A stretch of 64,000 nt of DNA from Celoporthe dispersa (Eukaryota; Ascomycota; Sordariomycetes; Diaporthales; Cryphonectriaceae). Positions 1-10,991 of the stretch are shown here, in pieces (position 1 is the stretch's first letter; the number at the start of each line of letters is the position of its first letter). A program made the position numbers and the translations under genes. The notes under the pieces are model-generated. The model was not told the origin of the DNA, did no database searches, and saw only the letters and a program-made list of their open reading frames with translations. The stretch lies in contig WAID01000003.1 of NCBI GenBank assembly GCA_016584495.1, positions 5,722,501 through 5,786,500 on the forward strand, read 5' to 3'.

Positions 1-88
1 TCGGGCGAAGGTGGTCTACGAGTTCAAGCAGTCTGCCGGCGAACCTCTCACAACTTTCAGTAATGATACTTTAATTGAAGCGCTTTGA
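1..88 (+). CDS. possible 3' end of a plus-strand gene (partial)
   Basis: From base 2 one frame stays open for 28 codons and ends in TGA at 86-88. The peptide (starting RAKVVYEFK and ending TLIEAL) has an ordinary protein-like composition. If real, this is the last coding piece of a gene that begins left of the window and converges on the arylsulfotransferase-like gene, whose stop lies about 40 bp further right. The piece is too short to name a family. It could also be chance open sequence. Confidence 0.3.
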   Translation, partial: RAKVVYEFKQSAGEPLTTFSNDTLIEAL

Positions 89-130
89 TGAACAATGAGA
101 AATACAGATTAAAAAAAAAAAAAGATGCGC

Positions 131-2089
131 TTATCGTCGGCCTTCTTGCTGCCGCGATCTCGTAGAGTCTCCTCCTCCTTCACTCCCTCGCTGCCCGTGC
201 TCCCAGTCCTTGGACGCCAACATCTCGCTAGACTCCATCTGTGGCAGGACATCATACCGAGGACCCCGCGCTTCCCTCGCCATGCCCCTCGCAGCGGCCA
301 CCGACCACACGCCTGCCCTGAGGAGCAGGCCGCGCAGCCTCCACAGCGCCATGGCACCGCCCACGATGCCGAGCAGCACGGACGAGAAGATGATGTGCGT
401 CTCCTGCCAGCCCAGCTCCTCGGGCACGGGCAGGTCCTTGCCGGACACGTAGAGGCCTGTGTCGACGTCGATGAGCTCGGAGCAGCCGAGGCTGCGGCCC
501 TTGGCGTCGATGGCCAGGACCTGGATGTACCTGCCCAGATCCAGTCCTGAGAGGTCGATCCTCGTCTCAAAGCCCTGTTTGCGAACCTCGGTCACATTCT
601 TGGTGAACTCAAGCGTCGGAGTGTCGTCGTCGTCGTCGTCGTCGACGTCGTCGTAATACTCTTCCTCCTCTTCCTCATCCCTCACCTCTCCGTCGTACTT
701 ATAATCCTCCTCCTCGTCAAAGTCCTCACCAGTCCACACGCTCTGCACCACCCACCCTGCCACCTCCGTCGCCCCGTTCCAGCTCACGTAGACGGCGCCC
801 TCGCTACCCTTCAGCACCGCGTCTGGGTCCGTCTGGGGCCGCCCGACCCACCTGCTCTTGAACGTGCGGTAGTTCTTGACCCGTGACCAGGCCGTCAGGT
901 GCGTGGCGCCCAGGTGCGTGTCGCACAGCACCTCGCCCGTGGCCGCGTCGTATTCGGTCCAGGCCGGGTGGTGGCCCCAGCCCACGAGGACGTTGCCCGT
1001 CTCGGGCAGGATGTTGACGCTGCCCTGAGAGGGGACGAGGAAGTCCTGCGGCGCGACGAGGGCCTGGCGCAGCGTGGCCGTCATGGCGTTGGTGTCGAGG
1101 TCGACCAGCAGCCCGCGGCTGTGCGGGGCCCGGAGCAGGGCCTTGGTGTAGTACGCGCCGTTGTCGAAGACGGTCATCAGCGCCTGGCTGGCGTCGTCGG
1201 TCTCATGGTGGATGCGCGCATGGTGCTGCCAGGAAAAGTCGGTGGCCTTGCCGCCGCTCAGGTCCTCGAACGAGTTGTTCTTGCCGCCGACCTGCCAGAG
1301 GACCTCGCCTGTTGTTCCGTCGATGTAGGCCACGGCGCACACGTATCGCGACGATACGAGGTAGTTCCCCGTGAGGGGGTCCTTGTCGACGCTGTTGATG
1401 TGAAAGAAGTCCCAGGCGCTCTGGTACTGCTCGTAGGGGGCGAGGCTGTCCGTGATGGCGAAGTGGTCCGACGCGTGCCATTCGAACAGGAGCTCGCCCG
1501 TCTCGAGGTCGACCTCCTGGAAGACGCTGTCCCAGATCTTGCCGCCTTCAACGCCGTAGGCCGACAGGTCCGCAGCCTGGGCTTCGTAGGCTGTCAGAAG
1601 GGCAGTGCCCTCGGGCGTGAGCTGGAACTCATGGAGGTCGCCATCGAGGTCACCCGCTGCCGTGATATTCTTGAAGATGTTGTACGAGGAGTCGAGCATC
1701 AGATAGTATCCCCTCCCAAACCACCCGCTGTCGTCCCCATGCCAAAACGTGAGGTAGTCGTTGCCCTTGTAGCTCTGCACCTTTAGGTCCATCGCCTGGC
1801 CGTATTTTGTCTCCATCCATACCAGGCTACCCTCATTATCCAGGATGACGGGCCCTGGGTAGGGCACCGAGTCGCCTCGTGGCTCGATAAGCGTATAGCT
1901 AGCCTCGCATCTTGGGTCGGATTTGATGATATTCAGCCAGGGCGAGGCAGACGAGAAAGACTCGTACGAGATCCGAGGATATGCGCCATATAGGCCCCAG
2001 TCATACCAGTATGAGTTCTGGGCGGCCACAGAGGTAGCCGCGGCCGTCGATGTCAGTAGAGACGTCCAGAGAGCAGCTGAATGATGCAT
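131..2089 (-). CDS. arylsulfotransferase-like secreted or membrane-anchored protein
   Basis: Single-exon gene of 652 codons. The protein begins with a short hydrophobic leader (LLTSTAAATSVAA) that fits a signal peptide. The next ~420 residues match the general layout of fungal arylsulfotransferase (ASST/Arylsulfotran_2) proteins: WHG, LHEFQLT, FEWHASDH, DFFHINSVD and WQHHARIHHE segments, as expected of a propeller with histidine-rich active-site loops. Around residues 455-500 lies a very acidic stretch (DEEE, EEEEEEYYDD, runs of Asp), encoded by GAC/GAT repeats seen at about 622-720. A hydrophobic segment near the C-terminus (IIFSSVLLGIVGGAMALW) should be a membrane anchor, followed by a basic tail. 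By family it would transfer sulfate between phenolic compounds, but the substrate is unknown and activity in fungal members is not well established. Start ATG 2087-2089 is chosen because it directly precedes the leader. Confidence 0.8.
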   Translation of the reverse strand: MHHSAALWTSLLTSTAAATSVAAQNSYWYDWGLYGAYPRISYESFSSASPWLNIIKSDPRCEASYTLIEPRGDSVPYPGPVILDNEGSLVWMETKYGQAMDLKVQSYKGNDYLTFWHGDDSGWFGRGYYLMLDSSYNIFKNITAAGDLDGDLHEFQLTPEGTALLTAYEAQAADLSAYGVEGGKIWDSVFQEVDLETGELLFEWHASDHFAITDSLAPYEQYQSAWDFFHINSVDKDPLTGNYLVSSRYVCAVAYIDGTTGEVLWQVGGKNNSFEDLSGGKATDFSWQHHARIHHETDDASQALMTVFDNGAYYTKALLRAPHSRGLLVDLDTNAMTATLRQALVAPQDFLVPSQGSVNILPETGNVLVGWGHHPAWTEYDAATGEVLCDTHLGATHLTAWSRVKNYRTFKSRWVGRPQTDPDAVLKGSEGAVYVSWNGATEVAGWVVQSVWTGEDFDEEEDYKYDGEVRDEEEEEEYYDDVDDDDDDDTPTLEFTKNVTEVRKQGFETRIDLSGLDLGRYIQVLAIDAKGRSLGCSELIDVDTGLYVSGKDLPVPEELGWQETHIIFSSVLLGIVGGAMALWRLRGLLLRAGVWSVAAARGMAREARGPRYDVLPQMESSEMLASKDWEHGQRGSEGGGDSTRSRQQEGRR

Positions 2090-3747
2090 CCTGCTGCTGT
2101 TGAGGCTGCGGAGGGCGGATCCCTTTCAAAGAGAAAGACGTAGAAGAGGGCACAGCAGGTCCTCGTAATACTACACACCACCTCCCAAGATAGACATTAA
2201 AGAGCTGCGTACTCCCTCCCCCCTCCCTCCCCCCTCTTCTTCCGTGCTGGAAGACCCAGGAGCCTGGAAAGGAGGTATGTAGAGAGATCCATGGCTGTGC
2301 AGCGACCAAAGAACCACAAATCCACTCACATCAATCGTGATCAGCCTGGTATTCCCTCATGGAAATTGTCCATTTCTCCCCTTGGGACCCATCCGATGAT
2401 GTACGACGCGCGTACTGGGCGGGATTGTCGACAGCCAGGGATGCATGCTTCTTACATGCAAGCGGGTACGTATCTAATTCCGGCCCTCCGCAACCACAGC
2501 CCAGTAAGAGCAAGAAAAAAGAGTCGGTCAGGTCGTCTAGGTTTCGCAGAGGGGGAGAAGAGAAGGACTGGGGGCCAAAAACCCAGAGTTAATGGGCCAC
2601 TGCCTGCCTGCCTCTCTGCCCTGTCTGCCAACCACACCTTCACCTGCCTCCAGGTTTGTCTTGGTCTGCTCGAGCCGAGAGGTCTGCCACTTGGCATTCA
2701 CCCGAGCAACCACTCCAACACCGTCACGACCTCTCATTGGAGGATGACCCAGATCCTGATGCTATCTTTTCCACCACGTGACGACCTGCCGGAAGCAGGC
2801 CATCGTAGCAGTGCAGCTTTGCCTGACCAGGTTCTCGGGTCGTCGTGCTGTGTGGGCCAAGACGGGAAGACGACGACGGCGTTACCGCTCAGGGGGGGGG
2901 GGGGGGCGGAAAGGGTCCCAATGCCGATGGCATCATGGATTGCGTCTTGGTGTTGGGATGGGATGGTCGGCTCCATGGTTGAGACTTTGGCAGTGCTGCA
3001 CATCCATAATCATGGAATCAGAATAGTACGTTGTAGTATAGTGGTGCTGTTTTTGTGGGGAAGAGAGTCTGGCTGTGCTGTGCCTCGGAGATCGCGATAA
3101 CGCCGGATTAGGTGCTTATACAGTGTTTTCAGGCTAAGATTTTCCAGCCTCGGTAGCTGCGTACCATGACTTTGATTATATCAGCAGCACTAGCATGTAA
3201 AAGACCGTAGCAGAAGGAGCACCCGACACACCAATATTGTATTGTTTAAAGAAGTAATTCATATTTCGTAGGAAAAAGGTCAATTCATGATAATTCTGCG
3301 CTTTTCTTTTCTTTTTCTTTCCTTTTTTTCTTCTTCTTTGGGCTTCCTCTTCTTCCGTACCCACCGGCGCGAAACATTATCACGAGTAAGTAATTTAATA
3401 TGCAGTACTACTACTACTCGTACACTGTGAAGTACGACACGTCATCTCTCGCCCCTGGCATATTCCCTGGGATAGGTCCACTTTGACCTTTACGGCTCTG
3501 GAGCACCCGGCAGCAGAGACAGAGTCTTATTGTTCCTGGATCAGCGACAGCGGGACTAAACAAACCTGTAATCCTGCCGCTGAGGATCGTCCTCGTCTCG
3601 GGAAGAGTGGAAACAAAAAGAAGAAGAAAAATCATGCCGTTGACGATCATTTCGCACAACGACGCATATTCCAAATCCCAATACGCACAATCTTTTTTTT
3701 TACATACATTATCACCATTTCTCGTGCCGATTTTGGCCCAGAGAGGC
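2090..3747. other. intergenic, no gene seen
   Basis: This is the upstream region of the arylsulfotransferase-like gene and the downstream region of the metallophosphoesterase gene. A long plus-strand reading frame (2291-3100) has no domain-like content and runs through a poly-G tract, so I do not count it. The stretch 3290-3350 on the plus strand is C/T-rich. No repeats or RNA genes recognised. Confidence 0.6.
2892..2906. repeat. poly-G tract (15 G)
   Basis: An uninterrupted run of about 15 G on the plus strand in noncoding DNA. Its length is unreliable given the other homopolymer problems in this sequence. Confidence 0.8.
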
Positions 3748-5023
3748 TCAATTTTCGTGTCCGCGATCATAGAAATCAGAGCCGTAGCTCTCGTTCAGCG
3801 ACACCCGCGCGATGCTCTCCCCGCTCTCCATCCTGACCCAGGTGTCGACCCGCATCTCGCCCTCGTCGTCGAAGAGCCCATCGCCGTCAGCGTCCTCGAA
3901 AGACAGCTGCACGACGCGAGACCCACGATCCCACGTCCCATAGCCGCCGTAGCCGGTATGCCTCGAGAAGCAGAGAAAAGGCCCAAGACGCTCCTCGCCA
4001 CCGCCGGCGGACCCTTCATCATGGTGCTGCCGTCCGGGCGGTCCTGATGCCGGCCAGACGCTGCACCATGCATCACCGTGGTCGTGTCCCACATAGATGC
4101 TGTGCAGTAGTTGTCCCTCCTCTCCCAGCAGCGCGTCGACGAAGGCAGTATCATTGTCTCCATCTCCCTGTATGGCCAACGGGACGTCCTTGTTGAGTCC
4201 AGGAAAGTGCGTCGGGTTGAGGCCTGCCTCCTGCGCGGCCAGGAAAGGGTGCGGGGGGATATGGACAAAGGCAATGCTCGGCAGGCGACCGTATCGGGAG
4301 CGGATCTGCCTGCTAGCTGTCGTGAACCAGGCTGCGGCCTCGTCTGCTACCCAGTTCGGGAGGTCGTCCTGGCCAGACGGGTCTTGCTGGTATGACGCAC
4401 CTCCCCGGGAGTCAAAAAACCAGATCACAGCCGCAGGCCGTCCCTCTCGCGTCCGCACCAATAAGTAGTAGTTCGTAACCCCAGGTACGCCTGTGTCCAT
4501 CTGCAGCGTGTAGGACAGCGCGTACTTCCTCTCGGCCTGCAAGATCGCCTCTCTGGAGAGGTTGAACTTGGAGTCGTGGTTGCCGTACGTCGATGCCCAG
4601 GGGATATTGCGGCTGACCATCGGCACGACGATCTGGTCTACGTAGGCTGATGAGTTCTCCTTGAAGGTATTCTCGCCCGTGATCAGATCGCCGTTCAGCA
4701 CCACCAGGTCGACGGAGGGCTCCATTTCTAACACCGCGTTCATCACCCTCGTTGAGTTGATATCCTGGTCGATGCCCCACCCATGCTCCTCCCTCTCCAA
4801 AGTGCAGGTCAGAGAAGATGACCAGGGTGAACATCTTGTTGTTTCTCAAGAAAAGCTTCGGCTGGTTTTCTGTAACGGGCTCTAGGGGATGAGACAGCTC
4901 GGGTGGAGGTTCGGGCGAGGTCATCGATAGCAAGACGGAGAAGAGGGCGAAGGACATTAGGAACACCGTAAGCATGAGGGTTATGCCTAGGCAGTGGCCC
5001 CAATATCGGGATTCCTGCGCCAT
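3748..5023 (-). CDS. Dcr2-like metallophosphoesterase (frame broken once)
   Basis: Calcineurin-like metallophosphoesterase of the fungal Dcr2/purple-acid-phosphatase-like group. The N-terminus holds one membrane segment (LMLTVFLMSFALFSVLLSM), suggesting a type II membrane anchor. Metal-binding motifs appear in order: SDLHFGE, LNGDLITGE, YGNHDS, a histidine in FVHIPPHP, and GHDHGDAWC, followed by RHTGYGGYG. After SDLHFGE the frame breaks near 4789-4796. Removing one G there gives a continuous protein of about 424 residues, running on as EEEHGWGIDQD, which is how the family reads. Family members are Ser/Thr phosphatases; S. cerevisiae Dcr2 acts in the unfolded protein response and cell-cycle control, but the role here is inferred. 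Most likely the break is a sequence error. No intron is needed. The gene is divergent from the yippee gene. Confidence 0.85.
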
Positions 5024-6073
5024 CTTGACTCTCAGTCACTTGAATTGGTGCAGATCAAGGCGGAGGTGGCATGGCCAACTCATGACGCGGCCGAAGCTCG
5101 AGCATCAGTAACCTTGCCAGGCAAAGTCCTTCTTCTTGTTCTTGAAGCCTCACAGGCCCATCAAGGCTTCCCGGCCAGATGATGAGGATATCAAATCCAT
5201 CCCAGGAGGGATGTTGGGAAGAAATAAATCTTTGTACAAGTTGATGAGTATGCAGAGCAAGCGGGCTTGCAGAGGTAAGCGCAGGGGTCTTAATGGAAAG
5301 CTCCACAGGCTAAACCCCTCGCTGTTGGCTGGAAGTCTATGACCCCAATCGGCTCGTTTCCGGCATGTGAAGCCCCCTGCCCGAGCAATGACGCCAGTGA
5401 GCCAGCCCCTCCTTTCACTGCCCTCTGTCCTGTCCACATACTTTACTTGTCACACCCACCACTATGATTGCCCGATGCCTAGACCACAGATGGTCCTCCC
5501 AAAACTAACCCCCGCCGCCTGTTTGTGTGTGTTTATAGGTGAGAGTGAGAGACAAAGAAAAAGAGAGCGCCGCCTCTGGCTGCGAACATAAAGGAGACCT
5601 GTCTTAACACAACGAGTCTGACAGGATAAAGCCAAGGCCGGGCTCCGTCACCGCGTAATCCGCAGGAGTCGATACCGAGGCACCACCTTTGGAGAACGCC
5701 CGATCGCCCGAGCCAACAGTCTCATCTCGGTCGGTCAGCAAGCAAAGCAGGTGACCGGTGCTCACACGCTCTGTCAGGCTTCGACCGCTACCCACGAGCA
5801 TCATCGATCGTCCTGTCGCACGCGAACGCAAGGAGGTCCCACTCCCTCTGACGAGTGACTCCTCTTTCCCCTTCCAGCCTTGGTCGGGTGGACATTACAC
5901 AGCCCGACTGTCCTTGCGATATAAAATTCCCGGTACCGATCTTCTCTCCGACTCTTGTTGCCAACAGAGACACTCCGATTCCTCACGATCACGAACGACG
6001 ACGACCAAGACTACGACGACGACGGTGGTGTGGGACAACAGCGTACTACGTACGATAAGCGCAGACGACAGAG
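5024..6073. promoter_or_regulatory. divergent intergenic region between metallophosphoesterase and yippee genes
   Basis: About 1 kb between two divergent start codons, so it must carry both promoters. The last ~130 bp before the yippee ATG are rich in CGA/ACGAC trinucleotides (about 5990-6030) and look like a 5' leader. No convincing coding sequence or named site seen. Confidence 0.5.
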
Positions 6074-6538
6074 ATGGGTCTGAAATATAACACGTACCTC
6101 GACGGCACCAAGGTCTACGGCTGCTGCAAGTGCCACGCACATCTAGCAGACCACGATGACATCCTCAGCCGGGTAAGTTCTGCTTACTCTCCCTCTCCTT
6201 CTCCCATCCCCCCCCTTTCCTTCCTCGCCGGTACCTACAACCACCTTGTCCTTTCCGCAGTCAACACCATCCGGCTGACACTACTCGCCCTCCCCCTTTC
6301 CCAGAACTTCCGCGGCCAGCACGGCAAGGCCTACCTCTTCAACACGGTCGTCAACATCAACTGCTCCGACCCCTCCGAGCGCAATATGACCACGGGCCGC
6401 CACGTGGTCCGAGACATCTCCTGCCGGGGCTGCGGCGAGGTCGTGGGCTGGAAGTATGACAGAGCCTACGAGACGTCCGAGAAGTACAAGGAAGGCAAGT
6501 TTATCCTGGAGGCGGAGCTGCTCATGGTGGTGAGCTGA
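6074..6538 (+). CDS. MOH1: yippee-like zinc-binding protein (Moh1 type)
   Basis: Two exons, 6074-6172 and 6305-6538, with a 132-nt intron (GTAAGT...CCCAG). The spliced product is 110 residues, the usual yippee length. Exon 1 carries the first zinc pair in CCKCHAHL (Cys17/Cys20). Exon 2 opens with the family signature FRGQHGKAYLF and holds the second pair in CRGC, then VGWKYDRAYE and the closing KYKEGKFILE. The intron is a multiple of three with no stop, so an unspliced reading is also open, but it would put 44 proline- and leucine-rich residues inside the zinc fold. Yippee proteins are small, highly conserved proteins related in fold to the Mis18 and cereblon zinc domains. Yeast Moh1 is linked to stationary-phase survival. 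Exact function unknown. Confidence 0.95.
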   Translation: MGLKYNTYLDGTKVYGCCKCHAHLADHDDILSRVSSAYSPSPSPIPPLSFLAGTYNHLVLSAVNTIRLTLLALPLSQNFRGQHGKAYLFNTVVNINCSDPSERNMTTGRHVVRDISCRGCGEVVGWKYDRAYETSEKYKEGKFILEAELLMVVS

Positions 6539-7296
6539 TCGGGGAAACCGGGGGAAAGAGACAAACAGGAGTCCGGTTCTGAGGACGTACATACACTGGT
6601 GTCCTTTAAGGCTGTGGATTTCCAGAGAGGAAGAGCGAGAGAGAGAGAGAGAGAGAGTATGTGTGTGTTCGGGGCTGCTGGTGGACACGTGCCCTCGATC
6701 ATGCAGCTAACACAGTATTGCATGTGAGGATGGGAGGCTGATTGCTTTCCGCATTCGCATTTGCATTTGTTTGTTTTTTTTCTTCCTTCTACTTTTCTGG
6801 AGTTTGAGGGGCACGGAACGGATGGGAACACTGGACGGCGGACTGATTTAGCTGGTACTGATTTTGTTGTTTGTCTGTTACCATCAGGCTGGAGGAGACA
6901 AAGTAGATAGAGACTGCTAATGTAGTAGTGTCAACCATTCAACTGTTTGGCTCCTCCACATCTGCTTCTCATCATCGTCAGTGGCCATGTGACAGGTATT
7001 GTCTCTAGAGCTTTACTAACTGGTTTACGAGTAATGTCAAATCTAATTCCATTAACACCCATTCATAACTAGAAGAAGAAAAAACTCATCTTGGAAACTC
7101 AAGAGTTGCAGGATGATAATAAAAAGACTCAAGATTCCAACTATATCACTCTGAAACACACAAACTCCAATCCTACGATAAATGGCCCAACGGACGCCTA
7201 AGTTAGGTGCAATATTGATCACTCGACTACACGCAAGATAAACCTGAAACTCCATAATGAAAGATCCACCACAACGGAGAACACCTGGCACGTCTC
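6539..7296. other. convergent intergenic region with (GA)n repeat
   Basis: Lies between the 3' ends of the yippee and transporter genes. It contains a (GA)n tract at about 6636-6658 on the plus strand and T-rich stretches near 6770. No gene seen. Confidence 0.6.
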
Positions 7297-8729
7297 TTAG
7301 ATGTGCTCGACCGGCTCCTCAGGCAGAAGCTCTCGACCTCCTCCTTCGGCCGGAGGAACTCAAAAGGCGGCTGCACGATGCCGTTGAACAGGAAGGTGAA
7401 GTACACCAGCAGGGCGAAGCCCAGAACCTGCAGCCACTTGAAGGTCTCCCAGCCGAGGCCGAGCGAGACGATCCAGATGAAAAGGGTCCTGCAGGTATCG
7501 ATGGTAGAGCGGGACGTGGCGCTCACGGAGCGGGTGACGGAGAGGCCGAAGAAGTTGAACCCACTGCGGTCATTATCATTATTAGCGATCGCTATGCAAC
7601 AGACCGTCTGTCGTTCTGGGTCTGGGTGTGGGGCACATGTGAACTTACCCGATGCTGAACATAATCAGCACGCTCGAAATCAGCACCTTCGGGTTGTCTG
7701 TCCATTGCTTCCAGCCCTCCACCATGTCGAATGGGCCATCCCTTCCAGCCTCTGTCCTTCCGATGGCGAAGTGGAGGACGATCATCGCCAGGAGGGTAAC
7801 GAGAAACCCAAACAGCCCCTCCCAACCGACGACACGGATGGGGTCGATGGTCGAGCGCTCCAGCAGCCACTCCTCCGTGACAAACTGCGTCGCCGTGAAG
7901 ATCTGCGCACCCGCGATCATGAGCACGCCCACGATCGCCAGCAGCGCGTCCTCGCCGACCTCGGTGGCGTGCGCCTCGCCCTTCTTCTGGTCGGGCCAGA
8001 TGGCACCCGCCAGACCCACGATGGCGACACCCAGGACGACACCCACGAGGGACGTCCACTGGAATAGGTGCAGCCTGCGCTTGAGGAACAGGACGCTGAA
8101 CAGGCCGACGAACAGGACCAGGGCGCCGCGGGTCATCTGGTAGATCGAGGCCGCGACCAGCAGCAGACCGGCATTCATGAGCGTGGTGCCCAGGATATCG
8201 CAGACCGCCGGTATGGCCAGCAGGAGCACCCGGGCTCCCCTGAGCGTCTCGTCGCTCGGGACGATGTGCTTGCCGTGGCCGTTGGCATCATCGCTGCCGT
8301 TCGGGTTCAGCGCCGTCGTCGAGTGTACGCTACGCGCGTCCGAGTTGACGTCTACGTCGGCCTCGGAGGTGTTCACGGGCTCATATTCGGCGTCCTCGGC
8401 AGATGACTTGGAGATGTACCGGCGCCACAGGCTGATGAGGCCCACGACGAGCCAGCAGCCGGTCTCGCCGACGAACATCTGGGCTGTCTGGATCACGGGC
8501 TTCTCGAACATCTCGTGGTTCTTGGGGTCAGGGTCATCGCAGTTGCGGACGCATTGGTTGTCCTGTGAGATGTGGCCTGATTAGAACGCCGTCACGGTAG
8601 ATGCGGCTGGCTGGCTGGCGATGCTGGGACGTAAGTCATACGCACCTGGTACTTCGTAAGGAGGGTGTTGCACACTCCTGTGAGTAGCATCATCCCCACA
8701 AGAAAGGGGACCATAGCCCTGTTTGCCAT
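7297..8729 (-). CDS. SLC35-type membrane transporter (drug/metabolite transporter superfamily)
   Basis: Three exons: 8646-8729, 7649-8562 and 7297-7563, with introns GTGCGT...CACAG and GTAAGT...CGCAG. The protein starts MANRAMVPFLVGMMLLTG, an immediate membrane helix, and continues with about ten hydrophobic segments. EamA/SLC35-type features include KPVIQTAQMFVGE, MTRGALVLFVGLFSVLFLKRRL and SATSRSTIDTCRTLFIW. It resembles the SLC35F6-like proteins found across fungi. An acidic, Ser/Asn-rich loop (about residues 70-115) separates the first helices. The C-terminal frame breaks near 7331-7338: as printed the ORF runs on to 7227 with an untypical Ser/Arg-rich tail, whereas adding one base gives the ending LLPEEPVEHI and a stop at 7297-7299, which I take as the true end. 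Substrate unknown. Confidence 0.85.
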
Positions 8730-9605
8730 CTTGACAGAGTTTTTTTTTCTTCTTTCTTTTTCGCCTGGTTGTAGACCGCTGCGCAGTGCGAGAGGGGATC
8801 TAGGGCCAAGGTAGGAGCGTCGTCGAGTGCGGTAGCGATCCGGGACCAGATGGTAGGTCAGCTAGCCAGTCACTGCCAGCCAGGTTGTCGCGACCAGGAC
8901 GCTGACGGGCCTCTACGGGACAATGCAGGAGGTCCTTCTGGAAGCGCAGAAACAAAAAAAACTGTTATTGTTGCTGTTGTCTATTCGGGACCCGATATCG
9001 TATGGCCCCAGGTCTTTGTGTGTGTTGGTCGAGGTCGGGGGTGGTTGGCGAAGGCGCAGGAGGAAAGAGCCCAAGCTGCTGCTACTGGGTGCAGTGGTTC
9101 CAGGGTGTCTGGGGTACGTACTGTACCCGCCGGCTCGGCAAGGCCTCTTCTGATGAGACGACCCGTGGACAGGCCCGTCGTGGGGCGAGACACATGTCTC
9201 GTGGCCCTCTATTAATATCCATGCTGACTTGTTCACGCGCATATCGAAGTACGTATTTTCTTTGACGATCTATCACACATACTCTACCCAAAAAAAATGA
9301 TGATTCTCCCCTGCGCTCTCTTTTTTTTTTCTTCGCGTTCCTAGAAGGTCGACAAGCGTCATCTCATGTCAACGGAACTTTCCGTGGTTACAAGGGGCTG
9401 AGGTGCTGTGGCAGAAAGGCGAGCAGTGTGCATGTCTGCCGAGGGTGTTCAAGAAACCCACTCATGGCGATGGATGCACATTTGTACGTATCTTAGGCTC
9501 TATCTCTGAATATATACTCATGGAAGGGTATTATAACGTGTATGTATGTGTAATGTCGTCGCATCATCCAGGTCGTCCGACGACAAAAGCCCCCCCGCCC
9601 CCCCT
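8730..9605. other. intergenic, no gene seen
   Basis: Upstream of the transporter and downstream of the DUF2985 gene, both on the minus strand. It holds T/C-rich tracts just before the transporter ATG (about 8738-8762) and poly-A or poly-T runs near 9290 and 9322. No coding sequence recognised. Confidence 0.6.
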
Positions 9606-10991
9606 TCAGGCATCAGGCTTGTCTTTTTTCTTCGACTCCTTATCCTTCTTCTTGCCCTTCTTCTCCTCAACCAGTGGCCTGTCTTTGATGTTGTTGTAGT
9701 GCGTGATGCCCAGCTCCTGATCCCTGGCGAGCCTCTGGCGATCACGGTCCGAGAGTGGCACGCCCTCGATGCCCTTCACCTTCTTGCCCTCGAGGAACAT
9801 CGTGAGACCGCCTACGGCTGCGACGATACAGCCCAGGGCGACGAAGAGACCCGTGGACCAGCTGGGCCTAGTGTAGCGGTTCATCCCCCACATCACGCCG
9901 GAGAGGACGCACTGGAAGAACGTGTTCCATACCATCATCCAGATGACGAAATCCAGCTTCCAGACCTTGGTCGGTGGTGCCCGTACAGCAGTCAGGGGGA
10001 GGGACAGGCATCTTGCTTGTTGGGATCGCCACAGCAGCCTTTGGGATCTGTCCTTGTGCCAAGAGACTCTCGGCGTTCTCGGGCCCAACATCCACCGGCA
10101 GGCTCGACGATCCAGGCAGCCGGAACCAGTCGCGGTGGATGCCCGCCAGCCGACGGAGCGCATCCTGCCGACCCAGCAGGCGGTACCTCATCAAGTAGTA
10201 TAGATCCCGAAATCGCCACGGCGCAAGCCCAAAGGCCGTCAGGCTGAACAGGGCCGTAAGCACCTGCGAGTCGTATTCTATCCAGACCCGCCGCGGGGAG
10301 TTGATGTCGTTGCAGGACGGGTAGCACATGGCCGGAGAGGCGTTGCAGAGGAGGAGGAACAGCATGCCTCCCCATGCGACAACGTTGAGCCCGTACAGCA
10401 CCACGCAGAAGCCCATGGGCGTGACGGAGTACCGCAGGAACGACACCAGGCCGTGCTTGAAGGCCTCGCGCTTGGGGTAGCTTGGTGGGAAGTGGTATCC
10501 ATTATCGAAAGGTTCGGTTCCCGCATCCACATCCTGGCTCTTTTCATTGACGACGGCGGGCGCGGCATCGTCCGAGACGGATGGCGAGACGTCTTGCGAC
10601 GCAGACGCAGACGCCCCCCCGCATTCGTGTTGCCGTTTCCAGCCTTGTTTGCTTCCTCTCCTCCTCCTGTCTTGTCTTGGCTGTTGTTGTCTTTGAACTC
10701 GGCGCTCTCGCGGGGTACAGGCTCCGTCGACTGCTCGGTGAATGTCTGTCTTCGAGACGGGGGCCCCAGACCGGCTCCGCTGTTCCTCCGCGGTGCATCT
10801 CCCACCATGGCTGAGGAGGCGAACTCGCTCGTGGCTGCCATGAAGCCGGCTGGTGGGTTGGACGCCTCGAAGCCCTTAGACAGGCTTCGCACCCTGCCAG
10901 AGATCTTGGACGCGACGGTCGATGATCTGGATCGCGGCCCTGCAGGCTCAGCGCCTGGGCTAGTGGTCTGACTGTCGAGACCGTCGGCCAT
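9606..10991 (-). CDS. DUF2985 multi-pass membrane protein (frame broken twice)
   Basis: The N-terminal ~125 residues are Ser/Thr- and charge-rich and probably cytosolic. They lead into the conserved DUF2985 core: DAGTEPFDNGYHFPP, FCVVLYGLNVVAWGGMLFLLLC, PAMCYPSCNDINSPRRVWIE, LTAFGLAPWRFRDLYYLM and, after a variable loop, VWKLDFVIWMMVWNTFFQC, GVMWGMNRY and FVALGCIVAAVGGLTMFLEGKKV. At least four membrane helices are visible. The frame breaks twice. At the seven-base C run 10614-10620 one base is missing (or two are extra). At the five-base G run 9995-9999 one is extra. With both repaired the length is exactly 462 codons (461 aa), with a Lys-rich C-terminus. DUF2985 proteins are fungal and of unknown function. 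Start chosen at MADGLDSQ; an in-frame upstream codon at 11006 is possible. Confidence 0.85.

Noticed and set aside
899..1786. 295-codon plus-strand frame opposite the arylsulfotransferase-like gene
   Set aside because: Antisense shadow of a GC-rich coding region; Val/Leu/Arg-rich without family features.
2291..3100. 269-codon plus-strand reading frame
   Set aside because: No domain motifs, odd composition, and it depends on a 15-G run to stay open.
6173..6304. Yippee gene read through without an intron (in frame)
   Set aside because: The 44 extra residues would interrupt the conserved zinc fold, and both splice sites are strong.
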